Both the position numbers and the translations under genes were made by a program. From the NCBI RefSeq assembly GCF_039528515.1, contig NZ_BAAALT010000097.1, positions 7,671-71,670 on the forward strand: a stretch of DNA of 64,000 bases, in the 5' to 3' direction. Position 1 is the stretch's first letter, and each line of letters begins with the position of its first letter. Positions 7,873 through 17,002 of this stretch are shown piece by piece. Below the pieces are notes generated by a model. That model saw nothing but the letters and a program-made list of their open reading frames with translations, ran no database searches and had not been told where the DNA came from. Source of the DNA: Luedemannella flava. Lineage in GTDB: Bacteria; Actinomycetota; Actinomycetes; Mycobacteriales; Micromonosporaceae.

Positions 7873-10800
7873 GGCTGGCCACCATACCCAGCGGCCGCGT
7901 CGATGAGCCACGCGGCCGTGTACCGGGCGAACGACGGACGCACCAGCATGCGGTAATCGTCGGTGGCCGGGTGCCAGAGGAGCGTCGGGGCTCGGGCGAT
8001 TACCGTCTGGGCGCAGGAGCCGACCGGGAATGCGGTCGGGTGCAGGTCGAGGGCGCAACCGAAAGCGAAAAGCTGGCGGGCCAGTGGGCCGGTCACCGCG
8101 ATCGCGACGCGCGCCTCCGAAACGTCCACCACCGAGTACGCCCCTGCGGGCGGCCAGGTCGACGGGTCCGAGGGCGCGCTCTCGGGCGTACTCACCAGGA
8201 GGGTTTCGTCAGGGCCCAGCCAGAGGGCCGTGTGGGTGGCGGTGACGTGCGCGGTGCTGGGCGGCATCCAGGCCGGGGCGCGGACGTTGAGCTGGGCGAA
8301 CAGCGGCAGCTCGGTGAGGTGCACGCCGTCGCCGGCGAAGGCCGCGAGCGGGCGCCGGGCGGCATCCGATGCGGACAACGCGACGGGCTCGGCTCGGTCG
8401 CCGTCACGGCGGGTGTTGTCTGGGTCGTGGAGGACCGGGCTGACCACCGTCACCGGGACGGTTCGCAGCTTGGGGCCGTCGAGCAGGGTCGCTGCCAGCG
8501 TCTCGCCGTGGCGGTGCCTACCTGAGGTAAGCAGAGCAAGCGCGAACGTGCGCCCCAGCGTCTCGCTATGGTAGCTCGACGTCACGTGCCCGACCGGGAC
8601 ACCGTCGGTAACGAGGTGCGACCCCTCGGGCAGCCGGATGGATGGATCCAACGGCAGGATGCCGACGAGATGCTTGCGGCCGGCGCGGGACGTGTCCGGG
8701 CGCGCCAGCGAGCGCTTGCCGATGAAATCGGGCTTCGTCCTCGACACGGCCCAGCTCAGGCCCAGGTCGTGCGGCGTGACGGTGCCGTCGGTGTCCTGGC
8801 CGATGATGGGGTAGCCCTTCTCGGCGCGCAGCACGTGCATCGTCTCGGTGCCGTAGGGGGTCGCGCCCGTGCCGATCAAGGCGCCCCACAGGGCGGGCCC
8901 GCGTGACCACGGCACGTTGATCTCGTACGCCAGCTCGCCGGAGAAGCTGATCCGGCACACCCGTGCCGGCATGCCGGCAACGACCGCGTCCTGCCAGCGC
9001 ATGAACGGCAGGTCGTGGCACCCGGCGGGCAGGAGCGAACGGGCCCGCGGGCCGACGACCGCGACGGTCGCCCACTGCTCGGTGACCGACGTGCACCACA
9101 CGCGCAGGTCGGGCCACTCCGTCTGGAGCCACTCCTCCATCCAGTCGAGCACCCGGGCCGCGTTGCCGGTCGTCGTCGTGACCAGGAAGCGGTCATCGGC
9201 GAGCCGCGCGACGGTGCCGTCGTCGAACACCATCCCGTCGAGGCCGCACATGACCCCGTAGCGGATCGCGCCGACCGGCAACGAGCTGATCACGTTGGTG
9301 TAGACGCGGTCCAGGAACACGCCCGCGTCCGGGCCGACGACCTCGATCTTGCCGAGCGTCGAGGCGTCCATGATGGCCACGCCGCCGCGCGCCGCCCGGC
9401 ACTCCCGGTCCACCGCCTCGTCCATCGACTCGCCGCCGCGAGGGTAGTAGCGGGCCCGCCGCCACTGGCCCACGTTCTCGAAGACCGCCCCGAGCGCCAC
9501 GTGCGCGTCGTGCAGCGACGTCTCCCGTACCGGGTCGAACAGCGCGCCCCGGTCGCGCCCCGCGAGCGCCGCGAACAGCACCGGCACGTAGGGCGGGCGG
9601 AAGGTGGTCAGTTCCATCCCGGTGCCGAGACCGGCCGCGACCGTCGAGGACGTCAGGAACCCGGACGTCTTGCCCTGGTCGTGCGCCGTCCCCGCCGTCG
9701 TGTAGCGCTTCACGTGCTCCACCGACCGCAGCCCCGCCCCGGTCGCCCGGGCCACGTCGGAGACCAGAACGTCCCGCTGCAGATCCACATACCCGCCCTG
9801 CGGCGCCGGCACGTGGCTCGGCGGCGGCAGCGGCGAGATGTACCCGACCGCCGCCCGGCAGCCGTCCGGCACCATCGCGCCGATCGCCGCGTCGTAGCGC
9901 AGCCGCCCGCCCGCCTGGCTGTAGAGCTGCAGCACCGGGCTGAACCCGCCGGCGACCAGCACCACGTCCGCGTCGTAGCGCCGGTCACGCACCGCGACGC
10001 CCTGCACCCGCGTGCCGCCGAAAACCTCAATCCGGGGGTACGCGTCGCGCGTGTCCACGGTCGCGGCGACCTCGACCCCGGCGGCGGCGAGGGTGGCGGC
10101 CGCCGCGTGCCCGGTGTCGTTCGTCGTCACCACGACGGCGCGGCGACCGACCAGGACCCCGTACCGGTGCAGGTAGGACACCGCGGCCGAGGCGAGCATG
10201 ACGCCCGGCAGGTCGTTGCCCTCGAACGCGAGCGGGCGCTCGTGCCAGCCGGTGGCCAGCAGGATCCGCTTCGCCCGGATGCGCCACAGCCGCTGCCGCG
10301 TGCCGCCGGCGCCGGCCGGCAGGTGATCGGTGCGATGCTGGACCGCCGCCACGAACCCGTCGTCGTAGACGCCGAGGGCGGTGGTGCGGGACAGCAGGGT
10401 CACCTCCGGCGAGCTGGCGTGGGACCGCAGGACCGCCAGGTCGTCGGCGATCAGGTCGCGGGTCTCGAAGGCGGTGCCCAGGTCGAGCGCGGAACCGCCC
10501 AGCTCGGGGCGCTCGTCGACGAGGATCACCCGGGCGCCCTCGCGCGCCGCGTCGGCGGCCGCCGACAGGCCGACCGGGCCGGCACCGACGACCAGCACGT
10601 CGCAGTGCGCCCAGACGGCGTCGTAGCGGGCCCCGTCCGGGCCGCTGAGCCGGCCGCGCCCCGCGAGCGGCTCGGCGACCAGGCCGTCGACCAGCTCGAC
10701 CGTGGTGGCCGTGCGCATCGGTTCGACGTAGGGGGCGTCGACCCGCACGAGGGCGGTCGGCTCCTCGCTGCCGGCCGTGAGGATGCCGCGCGGACGGCCG

Positions 10801-10952
10801 TGCGTCACCGACGTCGACACGTGGTGGATGCCGTTGGCCAGCAACGCCGAAGCGAGCGTGTCCCCGGCGTACCCCTCGAACGTGACGCCGTCGAAGGTGA
10901 AGCGCAGCGCCCGGGCGCGGTCGATGCGCCCGGCGGACAGATGCCGGCTCAC
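7842..10952 (-). CDS. soxA: Sarcosine oxidase alpha subunit fused to gamma subunit
   Basis: A 1036-residue protein joining two subunits of heterotetrameric sarcosine oxidase, which oxidises sarcosine to glycine while passing the methyl group to tetrahydrofolate. Residues to about 100 form the 2Fe-2S-like N-terminal domain (FTFDGVTFEGYAGDTLASAL); then an NAD-binding fold with VVGAGPVGLSAA and the segment LLATGWHERPLAFEGNDLPG; then a folate-binding GcvT-type domain (MDASTLGKIEVVGPDAG, FSGELAYEINVP). From about residue 855 the sequence is gamma-subunit-like (RRPLAAFAGDGVHLTELPLF, then VVDVSEARVAIAVTG). The frame is open throughout. GTG at 10952 overlaps the soxD stop by four bases. Confidence 0.9.
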   Translation of the reverse strand: MSRHLSAGRIDRARALRFTFDGVTFEGYAGDTLASALLANGIHHVSTSVTHGRPRGILTAGSEEPTALVRVDAPYVEPMRTATTVELVDGLVAEPLAGRGRLSGPDGARYDAVWAHCDVLVVGAGPVGLSAAADAAREGARVILVDERPELGGSALDLGTAFETRDLIADDLAVLRSHASSPEVTLLSRTTALGVYDDGFVAAVQHRTDHLPAGAGGTRQRLWRIRAKRILLATGWHERPLAFEGNDLPGVMLASAAVSYLHRYGVLVGRRAVVVTTNDTGHAAAATLAAAGVEVAATVDTRDAYPRIEVFGGTRVQGVAVRDRRYDADVVLVAGGFSPVLQLYSQAGGRLRYDAAIGAMVPDGCRAAVGYISPLPPPSHVPAPQGGYVDLQRDVLVSDVARATGAGLRSVEHVKRYTTAGTAHDQGKTSGFLTSSTVAAGLGTGMELTTFRPPYVPVLFAALAGRDRGALFDPVRETSLHDAHVALGAVFENVGQWRRARYYPRGGESMDEAVDRECRAARGGVAIMDASTLGKIEVVGPDAGVFLDRVYTNVISSLPVGAIRYGVMCGLDGMVFDDGTVARLADDRFLVTTTTGNAARVLDWMEEWLQTEWPDLRVWCTSVTEQWATVAVVGPRARSLLPAGCHDLPFMRWQDAVVAGMPARVCRISFSGELAYEINVPWSRGPALWGALIGTGATPYGTETMHVLRAEKGYPIIGQDTDGTVTPHDLGLSWAVSRTKPDFIGKRSLARPDTSRAGRKHLVGILPLDPSIRLPEGSHLVTDGVPVGHVTSSYHSETLGRTFALALLTSGRHRHGETLAATLLDGPKLRTVPVTVVSPVLHDPDNTRRDGDRAEPVALSASDAARRPLAAFAGDGVHLTELPLFAQLNVRAPAWMPPSTAHVTATHTALWLGPDETLLVSTPESAPSDPSTWPPAGAYSVVDVSEARVAIAVTGPLARQLFAFGCALDLHPTAFPVGSCAQTVIARAPTLLWHPATDDYRMLVRPSFARYTAAWLIDAAAGYGGQPWERVGGTRD

Positions 10953-11191
10953 GGGAGCATCTCGTTCGTCGACGTGTCGCGGCGCAACGTGAACCAGCGG
11001 CGGCAGCCGGCCGCGTGCGACCAGCGCTCCTCCCACGCGCCCTTCGGGTTGGCGCGCACGAACAGGAAGCGGCCCCACTCCTCGTCGCTCAGCGCGGCCG
11101 GGTCCGCCGGGTAGGCGACGCCCGCCTGGCCGCCGTAGTGGAACTCGGTCTCGTTGCGCGGCCCGCACCATGGGCACCGGATGAGCAGCAC
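10949..11191 (-). CDS. soxD: Sarcosine oxidase delta subunit
   Basis: An 80-residue protein with the delta-subunit pattern: IRCPWCGPRNETEFHYGGQA, then SDEEWGRFLFVRANPKG, WEERWSHAAGCRRWF and a final TLRRDT. In the known enzyme delta binds a structural zinc; here the N-terminal Cys-x2-Cys is seen, with another Cys in AGCRRWF. GTG at 11191 follows a GGAG-rich ribosome site, 12 bp after the soxB stop, and the gene ends in a four-base overlap with soxA. The order soxB-soxD-soxA matches other bacterial sarcosine oxidase operons. Confidence 0.92.
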   Translation of the reverse strand: MLLIRCPWCGPRNETEFHYGGQAGVAYPADPAALSDEEWGRFLFVRANPKGAWEERWSHAAGCRRWFTLRRDTSTNEMLP

Positions 11192-11203
11192 TCCGACTCC
11201 GTT

Positions 11204-12406
11204 TCAGTGCGCCACGGCGGCGGCGCCGTGCTCGTCGACGAGGGCCCCGGTGGTGAACCGCTCCAGCGCGAACGGCACCGCGAGCGGGTGCGGGCGGCCG
11301 TGCGCGATCGTGTCGGCGTAGACCCAGCCGATGCCGGGGGTGGCCTTGAAGCCGCCCGTACCCCAGCCGCAGTTGACGAGCAGGCCGTCGATGCCGGTCG
11401 GGCCGATGATCGGCGATGCGTCGGGGGAGACGTCCACGATGCCGCCCCAGGTGCGCAGCACGTGCGCGCCCGCGAAGACCGGGAACAGCTCCAGCGCGGC
11501 GGCCATCTGCGCCTCGATGACGTGCAGGCCGCCGCGCTGGGTGTACGAGTTGTACGCGTCGATGCCGGCACCCATGACGAGTTCGCCCTTGTGGGCCTGG
11601 CTGACGTACACGTGCACGGCGTTGGACATGACCACCGTGGGGTGGATCGGCTCCAGCAGCTCGGAGACCAGGGCCTGCAGCGGGTGGCTCTGCAGCGGCA
11701 AGGGCAGGCCGACCATGGCGGCGAGCACGCTAGTGTGCCCGGCCGCGGACAGGGCGACCGTCCCGGCGCGGATGTCGCCCCGGGTTGTGCTCACCCCCAC
11801 GAGTCGGGTGCCGTCGCGCAGGAAGCCGGTGACCTCGCAGTTCTGGATCAGGTCGACGCCGAGCGCGTCCGCGCCCCGGGCGAAGCCCCACGCCACGTGG
11901 TCGTGCTTGGCGATGCCGGCGCGCGGCTGGTAGGTGGCGCCCAGCACGGGATAGCGCAGGCCCGGGTCCGTATTGACGATCGGACACAGCCGCGTGATCT
12001 CGTCCGGCGTGAGCCAGTCCGCGTCGATGCCGGCCAGGCGGTTGGCGTGCACCCGACGCACGCCGTCGCGCACGTCCTGCTCGGAGTGGGCCAGGTTGAG
12101 CACGCCCCGCTGGCTGAACAGCAGCGGGTACTCCAGCTCCTCCTCAAGGCCCTCCCACAGCTTGAGGGCGTGCTCGTAGATGCCGGCGCTGGCCTCCCAC
12201 AGGTAGTTCGAGCGGATGATCGTCGTGTTGCGGGCCATGTTGCCGCCCGCGAGCCACCCCTTCTCGAGTACGGCCACGTCGGTGATGCCGTGGTTGCGGG
12301 CGAGATAGTAGGCGGTGGCCAGCCCGTGCCCGCCGGCACCGACGATGACGACCTCGTAGGTGCGTCGGGGGTCGGGGTTGCGCCACAGATGTGCCGGATG
12401 CGTCAC
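11204..12406 (-). CDS. soxB: Sarcosine oxidase beta subunit
   Basis: A 400-residue FAD protein that carries the amine-oxidising site of heterotetrameric sarcosine oxidase. The dinucleotide-binding motif VVIVGAGGHGLATAYYLA lies at about residues 18-35, followed by the beta-subunit hallmarks GGNMARNTTIIRSNYL (flavin attachment region with a conserved His/Arg neighbourhood) and, near the C-terminus, GIDGLLVNCGWGTGGFKATP. Length matches the family. GTG at 12406 overlaps the stop of the upstream dimethylglycine dehydrogenase-like gene by four bases, so translation of the two is probably coupled. Confidence 0.94.
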   Translation of the reverse strand: MTHPAHLWRNPDPRRTYEVVIVGAGGHGLATAYYLARNHGITDVAVLEKGWLAGGNMARNTTIIRSNYLWEASAGIYEHALKLWEGLEEELEYPLLFSQRGVLNLAHSEQDVRDGVRRVHANRLAGIDADWLTPDEITRLCPIVNTDPGLRYPVLGATYQPRAGIAKHDHVAWGFARGADALGVDLIQNCEVTGFLRDGTRLVGVSTTRGDIRAGTVALSAAGHTSVLAAMVGLPLPLQSHPLQALVSELLEPIHPTVVMSNAVHVYVSQAHKGELVMGAGIDAYNSYTQRGGLHVIEAQMAAALELFPVFAGAHVLRTWGGIVDVSPDASPIIGPTGIDGLLVNCGWGTGGFKATPGIGWVYADTIAHGRPHPLAVPFALERFTTGALVDEHGAAAVAH

Positions 12407-14856
12407 GCGCGCAGCCTCGTCATCGCCGGGTCGAACAGCGGCGCGTTCGCGACCACCGCGTCGACGCGCTGGTCGAAGTAGCCGATCTGCACCTCGCGGC
12501 CCGGCACGGCGAGGGCCGCGGGCAACCAGGCGTACGCGATGCCCTTGCCGACCGTGTACCCGTAGCCGGCGCTGGTGACGTAGCCGACGCAGCCCGTCCC
12601 GTCGTACACCGGCTCCTTGCCCATGACCACGTCGACCGGGTCGTCGATGGTGAGGCAGGCCAGGCGCCGGCCGGGGCCCGCCGCGGCGCGCAGCAGGAGC
12701 GCCTCGCGGCCCACGAACTCGCGGCCGTCGGTCAGCTTCACGGCGAAGTCCAGCCCCGCCTCGAACGGGTCGTGCTCGTCGGTCATGTCGACCCCGTACG
12801 CCCGGTAGCCCTTCTCGAGGCGCAGGCTCGTGAAAGCGCCCCGGCCGGCCGCGATCGCGTCGTGACGCCGGCCCGCGTCCCAGAGCGCGTCCCACAGCGC
12901 CAGCCCGTGATCGGCGTCCGTGTACAGCTCGTAGCCGAGCTCGCCGACGTAGGACAGCCGCAGCGCGGTGACCGGCGCGGCGCCGATGTGGGCGCGGGCG
13001 CCCTGGAAGTAGCGCAGGTGGTCGAGTTCCCCGGTCAGGTCGCGGATCAGGTCGCGGGCGCGCGGGCCCCAGACGCCGACGCAGCAGGTCGCGCCGGTGA
13101 TCTCGGTGACCCGCACCGGGGCGTCGATCGCGTCGGCGTGCCGGGTGAGCCAGTCGAGGTCCAGGTGCCCGTTGACGCCGACCTGGTAGTGGTCCTCGCC
13201 CAGTCGCGCGACGGTCACGTCGCTGCGGATGCGCCCGGCCGCGTCGAGCAGCAGGCAGTAGGTGACAGATCCGACGGAACGGTCCACGTTGCCGGTGGTG
13301 AGCCAGCGCAGGAGTGCCGTCGCCCCCGGCCCGGTGACCGCGACGCGGCGCAGCGGCGTCATGTCGTAGAACGCGACCGCCTCCCGGGTGTGGCGCGCCT
13401 CGGCGCCGACCATCGGCGACCAGTGCCGCGCGGCCCAGCTGTTCGGCGCGGTGACCTCGTAGCGGTCGAGCAGGCCGGCGTTCGCCTCGAACCAGTGCGG
13501 GCGCTCGTAGCCACCGGCCTCCAGGAAGTAGCCGCCGAGCGCCTGGTGGCGGGGGTAGAACGGGCTGGTGCGGATGGGCCGCAGCTCGACCATCGGGTCG
13601 AGCGGGTGCAGCACGTCGTACACCTCGATGTAGTTGCGTCTGTTCCTCGTCTCGACGTAGACGGGCCCGAGCTGGTAGGGCTCGAACCGGTTGACGTCGC
13701 ACTCGTGCAGCGCGAACGACTCGCTGCGCCCCTCGACCAGCCACTCCGCGACGGCCTTCGCGACCCCCGCCGAGTGGGTGACCCACACGGCCTCGGCCAC
13801 CCAGAACCCCGCCACGTCCCGCGCCTCGCCGAGCAGCGGCATCTGGTCGGGCGTGAACGAGAACAGGCCGTTGATGCCCTCTGCCACGGTCGCGTCCCGC
13901 AGCGCGGGGATGAGCTGTTGCGCGGCGGCCCAGCCGGGGGCGAAGTCGTCCGGGGTGAAGTCCAGCACCGACGGCATGACCTCGGCGTCCTCGACTGACC
14001 TGATCTCTTGGGCGGCGACCGGGAGCGGGTCGTGGCCGTAGTAGCCGACGCCGAGCCGGTCGAACCGCTCCCGCACGTACAGGTCCGCGCCCTGGTGCCG
14101 CAGGATGGGCCGGGTCGCTTCGCTCCCCTTATCGAGTACGCCCAACGGCGTCGACCACGCCAGCTGATGCGCGAGCGGTGTCAGGGGCAGGCTCACCCCC
14201 ACCATGGCCGCGACGAGCGGCCCCCAGATGCCGGCCGCGCAGACGACGATGTCGGCGGGCAGCTCGCCCCGGTCGGTGACCACGGCGGTCACCCGGGGGC
14301 GCCCGTTGCCGTCCAGCTCGCTGTCGGTGGTGGTGCGGATGTCGAGCACCCGGTGCCGGTCCAGGACCTTGACGCCTCGTTGCCGGGCCCGGCTCAGTTG
14401 GGCGGCTACGGCGTCGACCGCGTGCACCAGCCCGTCGGACGGTACGAAGAGGCCGCCGAGGACTTCGTCCCGGTTGAGCAGGTCGTGCTTCCCGACGGTC
14501 TCCTGGGCGTCGAGCACGTGCGAGAGCAGGCCCCAGGAGGTGGCCCAGCCGTGCCGTCGGTGCAGCTCGGCGAGCCTTTCCTCGGTCGTGGCGACCTCAA
14601 GACTGCCGGTACGGGTGAAGCACGGCCGCCCTTCGTGCGTCAGGGCGCCCAGCTTCTCGACCGTGTAGCGGGCCAGCTTCGTCATCGCCTTCGCGCTGTT
14701 GACCTGGAACACCAGCCCGGGCGCGTGCGACGTGCTGCCACCGGGCCTGGGCAACGCGCCCTGGTCGACGACGGTAACGTCGGTCCAGCCGCGCACGGAC
14801 AACTCGTCGGCCAGCGCCGCCCCGACCACCCCGGCGCCCACGATGACAACCTTCAC
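12403..14856 (-). CDS. Dimethylglycine dehydrogenase-like FAD/GcvT protein
   Basis: An 817-residue cytosolic flavoprotein with the dimethylglycine dehydrogenase architecture: an N-terminal FAD-binding DAO domain (KVVIVGAGVVGAALADEL, then GGSTSHAPGLVFQ), a FAO_M-type middle domain, and a C-terminal GcvT folate-binding domain from about residue 440 (SYVGELGYELY, RLEKGYRAYGVDMT). It should demethylate dimethylglycine to sarcosine, the substrate of the next genes. Sarcosine dehydrogenase is the main alternative. GTG at 14856 is preceded by GGGAGGG; upstream frame sequence runs into a repeat array and is not coding. It is first in the operon with soxB-soxD-soxA. Confidence 0.88.
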   Translation of the reverse strand: MKVVIVGAGVVGAALADELSVRGWTDVTVVDQGALPRPGGSTSHAPGLVFQVNSAKAMTKLARYTVEKLGALTHEGRPCFTRTGSLEVATTEERLAELHRRHGWATSWGLLSHVLDAQETVGKHDLLNRDEVLGGLFVPSDGLVHAVDAVAAQLSRARQRGVKVLDRHRVLDIRTTTDSELDGNGRPRVTAVVTDRGELPADIVVCAAGIWGPLVAAMVGVSLPLTPLAHQLAWSTPLGVLDKGSEATRPILRHQGADLYVRERFDRLGVGYYGHDPLPVAAQEIRSVEDAEVMPSVLDFTPDDFAPGWAAAQQLIPALRDATVAEGINGLFSFTPDQMPLLGEARDVAGFWVAEAVWVTHSAGVAKAVAEWLVEGRSESFALHECDVNRFEPYQLGPVYVETRNRRNYIEVYDVLHPLDPMVELRPIRTSPFYPRHQALGGYFLEAGGYERPHWFEANAGLLDRYEVTAPNSWAARHWSPMVGAEARHTREAVAFYDMTPLRRVAVTGPGATALLRWLTTGNVDRSVGSVTYCLLLDAAGRIRSDVTVARLGEDHYQVGVNGHLDLDWLTRHADAIDAPVRVTEITGATCCVGVWGPRARDLIRDLTGELDHLRYFQGARAHIGAAPVTALRLSYVGELGYELYTDADHGLALWDALWDAGRRHDAIAAGRGAFTSLRLEKGYRAYGVDMTDEHDPFEAGLDFAVKLTDGREFVGREALLLRAAAGPGRRLACLTIDDPVDVVMGKEPVYDGTGCVGYVTSAGYGYTVGKGIAYAWLPAALAVPGREVQIGYFDQRVDAVVANAPLFDPAMTRLRA

Positions 14857-15109
14857 CGGCCGCCCTCCCGCGCAGATGCGCTGTGAGCAACACGTCCGAA
14901 TACCGCAACAAGCCTCCCGGCCGCGGGGTGGCCCTGTCAACGCCCCGCACGGGTAGCCCGGCGAACGTGCGCCCCTCATACCGCGTAACCCCAGGTCAAC
15001 GCCGCGATGAGCGTGTGGCGAGCGCCCTTTGTCGTGGGTACCGTCACCGGGCCGGCCGCTCGGCGGGTGTCGGGTTGCTGAGCCCGCCACCGGCGCGAGA
15101 CGGACCGGT

Positions 15110-15383
15110 CGCTATATGGGCGCTCTTGGCGAGGTGCGGGAGGCCTCGCCTCGCTAACTGTGCGCTTCTGGCGAGGTGCGGGACGGCCCGGGCCGCCAAC
15201 TGTGCACAGTTGGCGGATCCGTGTGGGCGTGGGTCGCGACGTGTGCACAGTTGGCGACGCTGGAAGCGCGGGCCTCGCTACGTTCGCACCAGTTAGCGAC
15301 GGTGGAGCGCGGGGCCTCGCCACGTGTGTGCACATCTGCCGTCGGGGCAGCCGCGTGCGGCCTGCCGGGTGTGCGCTGCGGCG
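15110..15383. repeat. Array 2 of 22-bp palindromes at 41-42 bp pitch
   Basis: Units begin at 15110, 15152, 15194, 15235, 15276 and 15318, with a weaker one near 15361; intervals are 42, 42, 41, 41, 42 and about 43 bp. The unit at 15194-15215 is a perfect palindrome with arms CGCCAACT and AGTTGGCG around GTGCAC. Spacers are related in pairs (15132-15151 with 15174-15193, 15257-15275 with 15299-15317), so this is a decaying tandem repeat of about 42 bp in which one half is kept palindromic. It fills most of the 546-bp gap between the dimethylglycine dehydrogenase-like gene and the next gene upstream. Confidence 0.8.
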
Positions 15384-15402
15384 GTGCGGCGGGAGGGGCC
15401 GG

Positions 15403-15933
15403 TCAGCGGTCGCGGCGGTCCTTGCGGGCGTCGCGGCGGGCGTCGCGGCGGGCCTCGCGGTAGGCGCGGCGCTGGTCCTCGGCGTGGTCCGGGTCGATGA
15501 AGCTGCGTAACGTGCGGGCCAGGCAGACGGCGCCCCACGGGCCGATCACCCAGATGGGCCAGAACGTGTTCCAGTAGAAGCCGCCGGCGGCGACCTGCGA
15601 CGCGGCCCAGATGCCGGTGCAGATGACGGACGTGGCGAGCCACGGGCCCCACATGCCGGCCAGCCAGCGGCGCGGGCTGTCGTCGCCGGCGGCCACGGCC
15701 GGGTCGGCGGCCGTCGCGCGCGGCGCCAGTTGGGACTTCGCCTCCGGGGCCACCGACGGCAGGTCGTCGAGCAGGCCGTCCAGCTCGCCGTACGTCCTCG
15801 CGGCGTAGGCCTGCTGCAGGCGTTCGTCGTACTCGTGCAGGTTGAGGCGGCCTTCGTTGAGCGCCTCACGGAGGCGGTCGGCCACGGCCTGCCGGTCGAC
15901 GTCGGCGGCCCGCATGTTCGCGCGTTCATCCAC
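15403..15933 (-). CDS. DUF1707 membrane protein with basic tail
   Basis: A 176-residue membrane protein. Residues 7-55 are a DUF1707 (SHOCT-like) domain: MRAADVDRQAVADRLREALN then EGRLNLHEYDERLQQAYAARTYGELDGLL in two helices. Two hydrophobic helices follow (WLATSVICTGIWAASQ and WNTFWPIWVIGPWGAVCLA), and the tail is a repeated basic stretch of ARRDARRDAR type. DUF1707 proteins are common in actinobacteria and of unknown function. GTG at 15933 gives an N-terminal extension of six residues; ATG at 15915 is the alternative. It is monocistronic. Confidence 0.75.
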   Translation of the reverse strand: MDERANMRAADVDRQAVADRLREALNEGRLNLHEYDERLQQAYAARTYGELDGLLDDLPSVAPEAKSQLAPRATAADPAVAAGDDSPRRWLAGMWGPWLATSVICTGIWAASQVAAGGFYWNTFWPIWVIGPWGAVCLARTLRSFIDPDHAEDQRRAYREARRDARRDARKDRRDR

Positions 15934-15988
15934 GACGATGAGGATGCCACCAACGGACGCGAATGACCGCCCGGAGGGCGACAGAAAA

Positions 15989-16020
15989 CGGGCCGGCCGC
16001 AGAGAGCTGCGACCGGCCCG
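15989..16020 (-). terminator. Terminator hairpin after betaine-binding protein gene
   Basis: CGGGCCGGCCGCAG (15989-16002) pairs with CTGCGACCGGCCCG (16007-16020) with one C/A mismatch and an AGAG loop. It sits 19 bp past the stop of the leftward substrate-binding protein gene and so ends the ABC transporter transcript. No U-tract is present. Confidence 0.7.
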
Positions 16021-16038
16021 CGACGTGCGGTGGAGCGA

Positions 16039-17001
16039 CTACTTCAGCCAGGCGGCGACCTTGTCGGGGTTCGCGTCCACCCACTTCTTGGCCGCGTCCT
16101 CGTAGCTCACCTTCTTCGAGATGTCGATGGCCACGGAGTTCTGGTCGTCGTTGGTCCAGGTGAAGTTCTTGATGAGGTTCACCGCGGGGCTGTCCGAGTC
16201 GGCGAACTTCTTGCTGACGATCTTGTCGAGGTCGTACGGCTGGTAGTCGCAGGCGACCTTCTTGGCGTCCGCGTCACAGCCCGGGGTGTACGGCGGCAGG
16301 TTCACGTGCTGCAGCGCCACCTCGGAGAGGAACCACTGCGGCTCGTAGAAGTAGCCGATCAGCCAGGTCTTCTCCGCCTCGGCCTTCTTGAACGCGGCGA
16401 TGAGCGCGTCCTCGCTGCCGGCGTAGACGACCTTGAAGTTGAGGCCCAGGTTCTTCACGAGCGCCTCGTCGTTCGTCACGTACGACGGGTCACCGTCGAG
16501 CAGCTGACCCTTGCCGCCCGACTCGGAGGTCTTGAACTTGTCGGCGTACTTGTTGAGGTTCTTGTAGTCGAGGATGTCGGGGTGCTCCTTGGCCAGCCAC
16601 GGCGGCACGTACCAGCCGATGATGCCCTTGTTGCCCGTCAGACCGCTCTCGACGGCGACCTTCTGCTGCTCGATGTACTTCTGCTTGAGGTCGTTGTGGC
16701 CCCAGTTCTCCAGGATGACGTCGACCTGGCCGTTCGCGAACCCCTGCCAGGACACCTCCTCCGTGAGCTCCTTGAGGGTGACCGTGCAGCCCAGCTTCGT
16801 CTTCGCGACGTACTGCACCACGGCCGCGTTCGCCTCGTAGCCGACCCAGGGGTTGACCGCGATCGTGAACGAGCCGCACGGGGCGGCGGCGGCCGTAGCC
16901 GGAGCCTCCGTCTGCTCGATCTTCTTGCCACAGCCGGCCAGTAGCAGGGTCGCAACGGCGACGCCTGCCATCGCGGTGGCCCAGCGTGTACCTACCTTCA
17001 C
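16039..17001 (-). CDS. Glycine betaine-type ABC substrate-binding lipoprotein
   Basis: A lipoprotein of about 320 residues of the OpuAC/ProX type that captures a quaternary amine such as glycine betaine or proline betaine. A short signal peptide ends in the lipobox LLLAGC. The mature protein has the expected order: FTIAVNPWVGYEANAAVV, LKELTEEVSWQGFANGQVDV, ILENWG, with many tryptophans able to form an aromatic cage. An ATG at 17010 directly abuts the AAGGAG ribosome site and is too close to use; the GTG at 17001 has proper spacing. The gene follows the fused permease at 1 bp and is last in the importer operon. Confidence 0.88.
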   Translation of the reverse strand: MKVGTRWATAMAGVAVATLLLAGCGKKIEQTEAPATAAAAPCGSFTIAVNPWVGYEANAAVVQYVAKTKLGCTVTLKELTEEVSWQGFANGQVDVILENWGHNDLKQKYIEQQKVAVESGLTGNKGIIGWYVPPWLAKEHPDILDYKNLNKYADKFKTSESGGKGQLLDGDPSYVTNDEALVKNLGLNFKVVYAGSEDALIAAFKKAEAEKTWLIGYFYEPQWFLSEVALQHVNLPPYTPGCDADAKKVACDYQPYDLDKIVSKKFADSDSPAVNLIKNFTWTNDDQNSVAIDISKKVSYEDAAKKWVDANPDKVAAWLK

Positions 17002-17002
17002 C

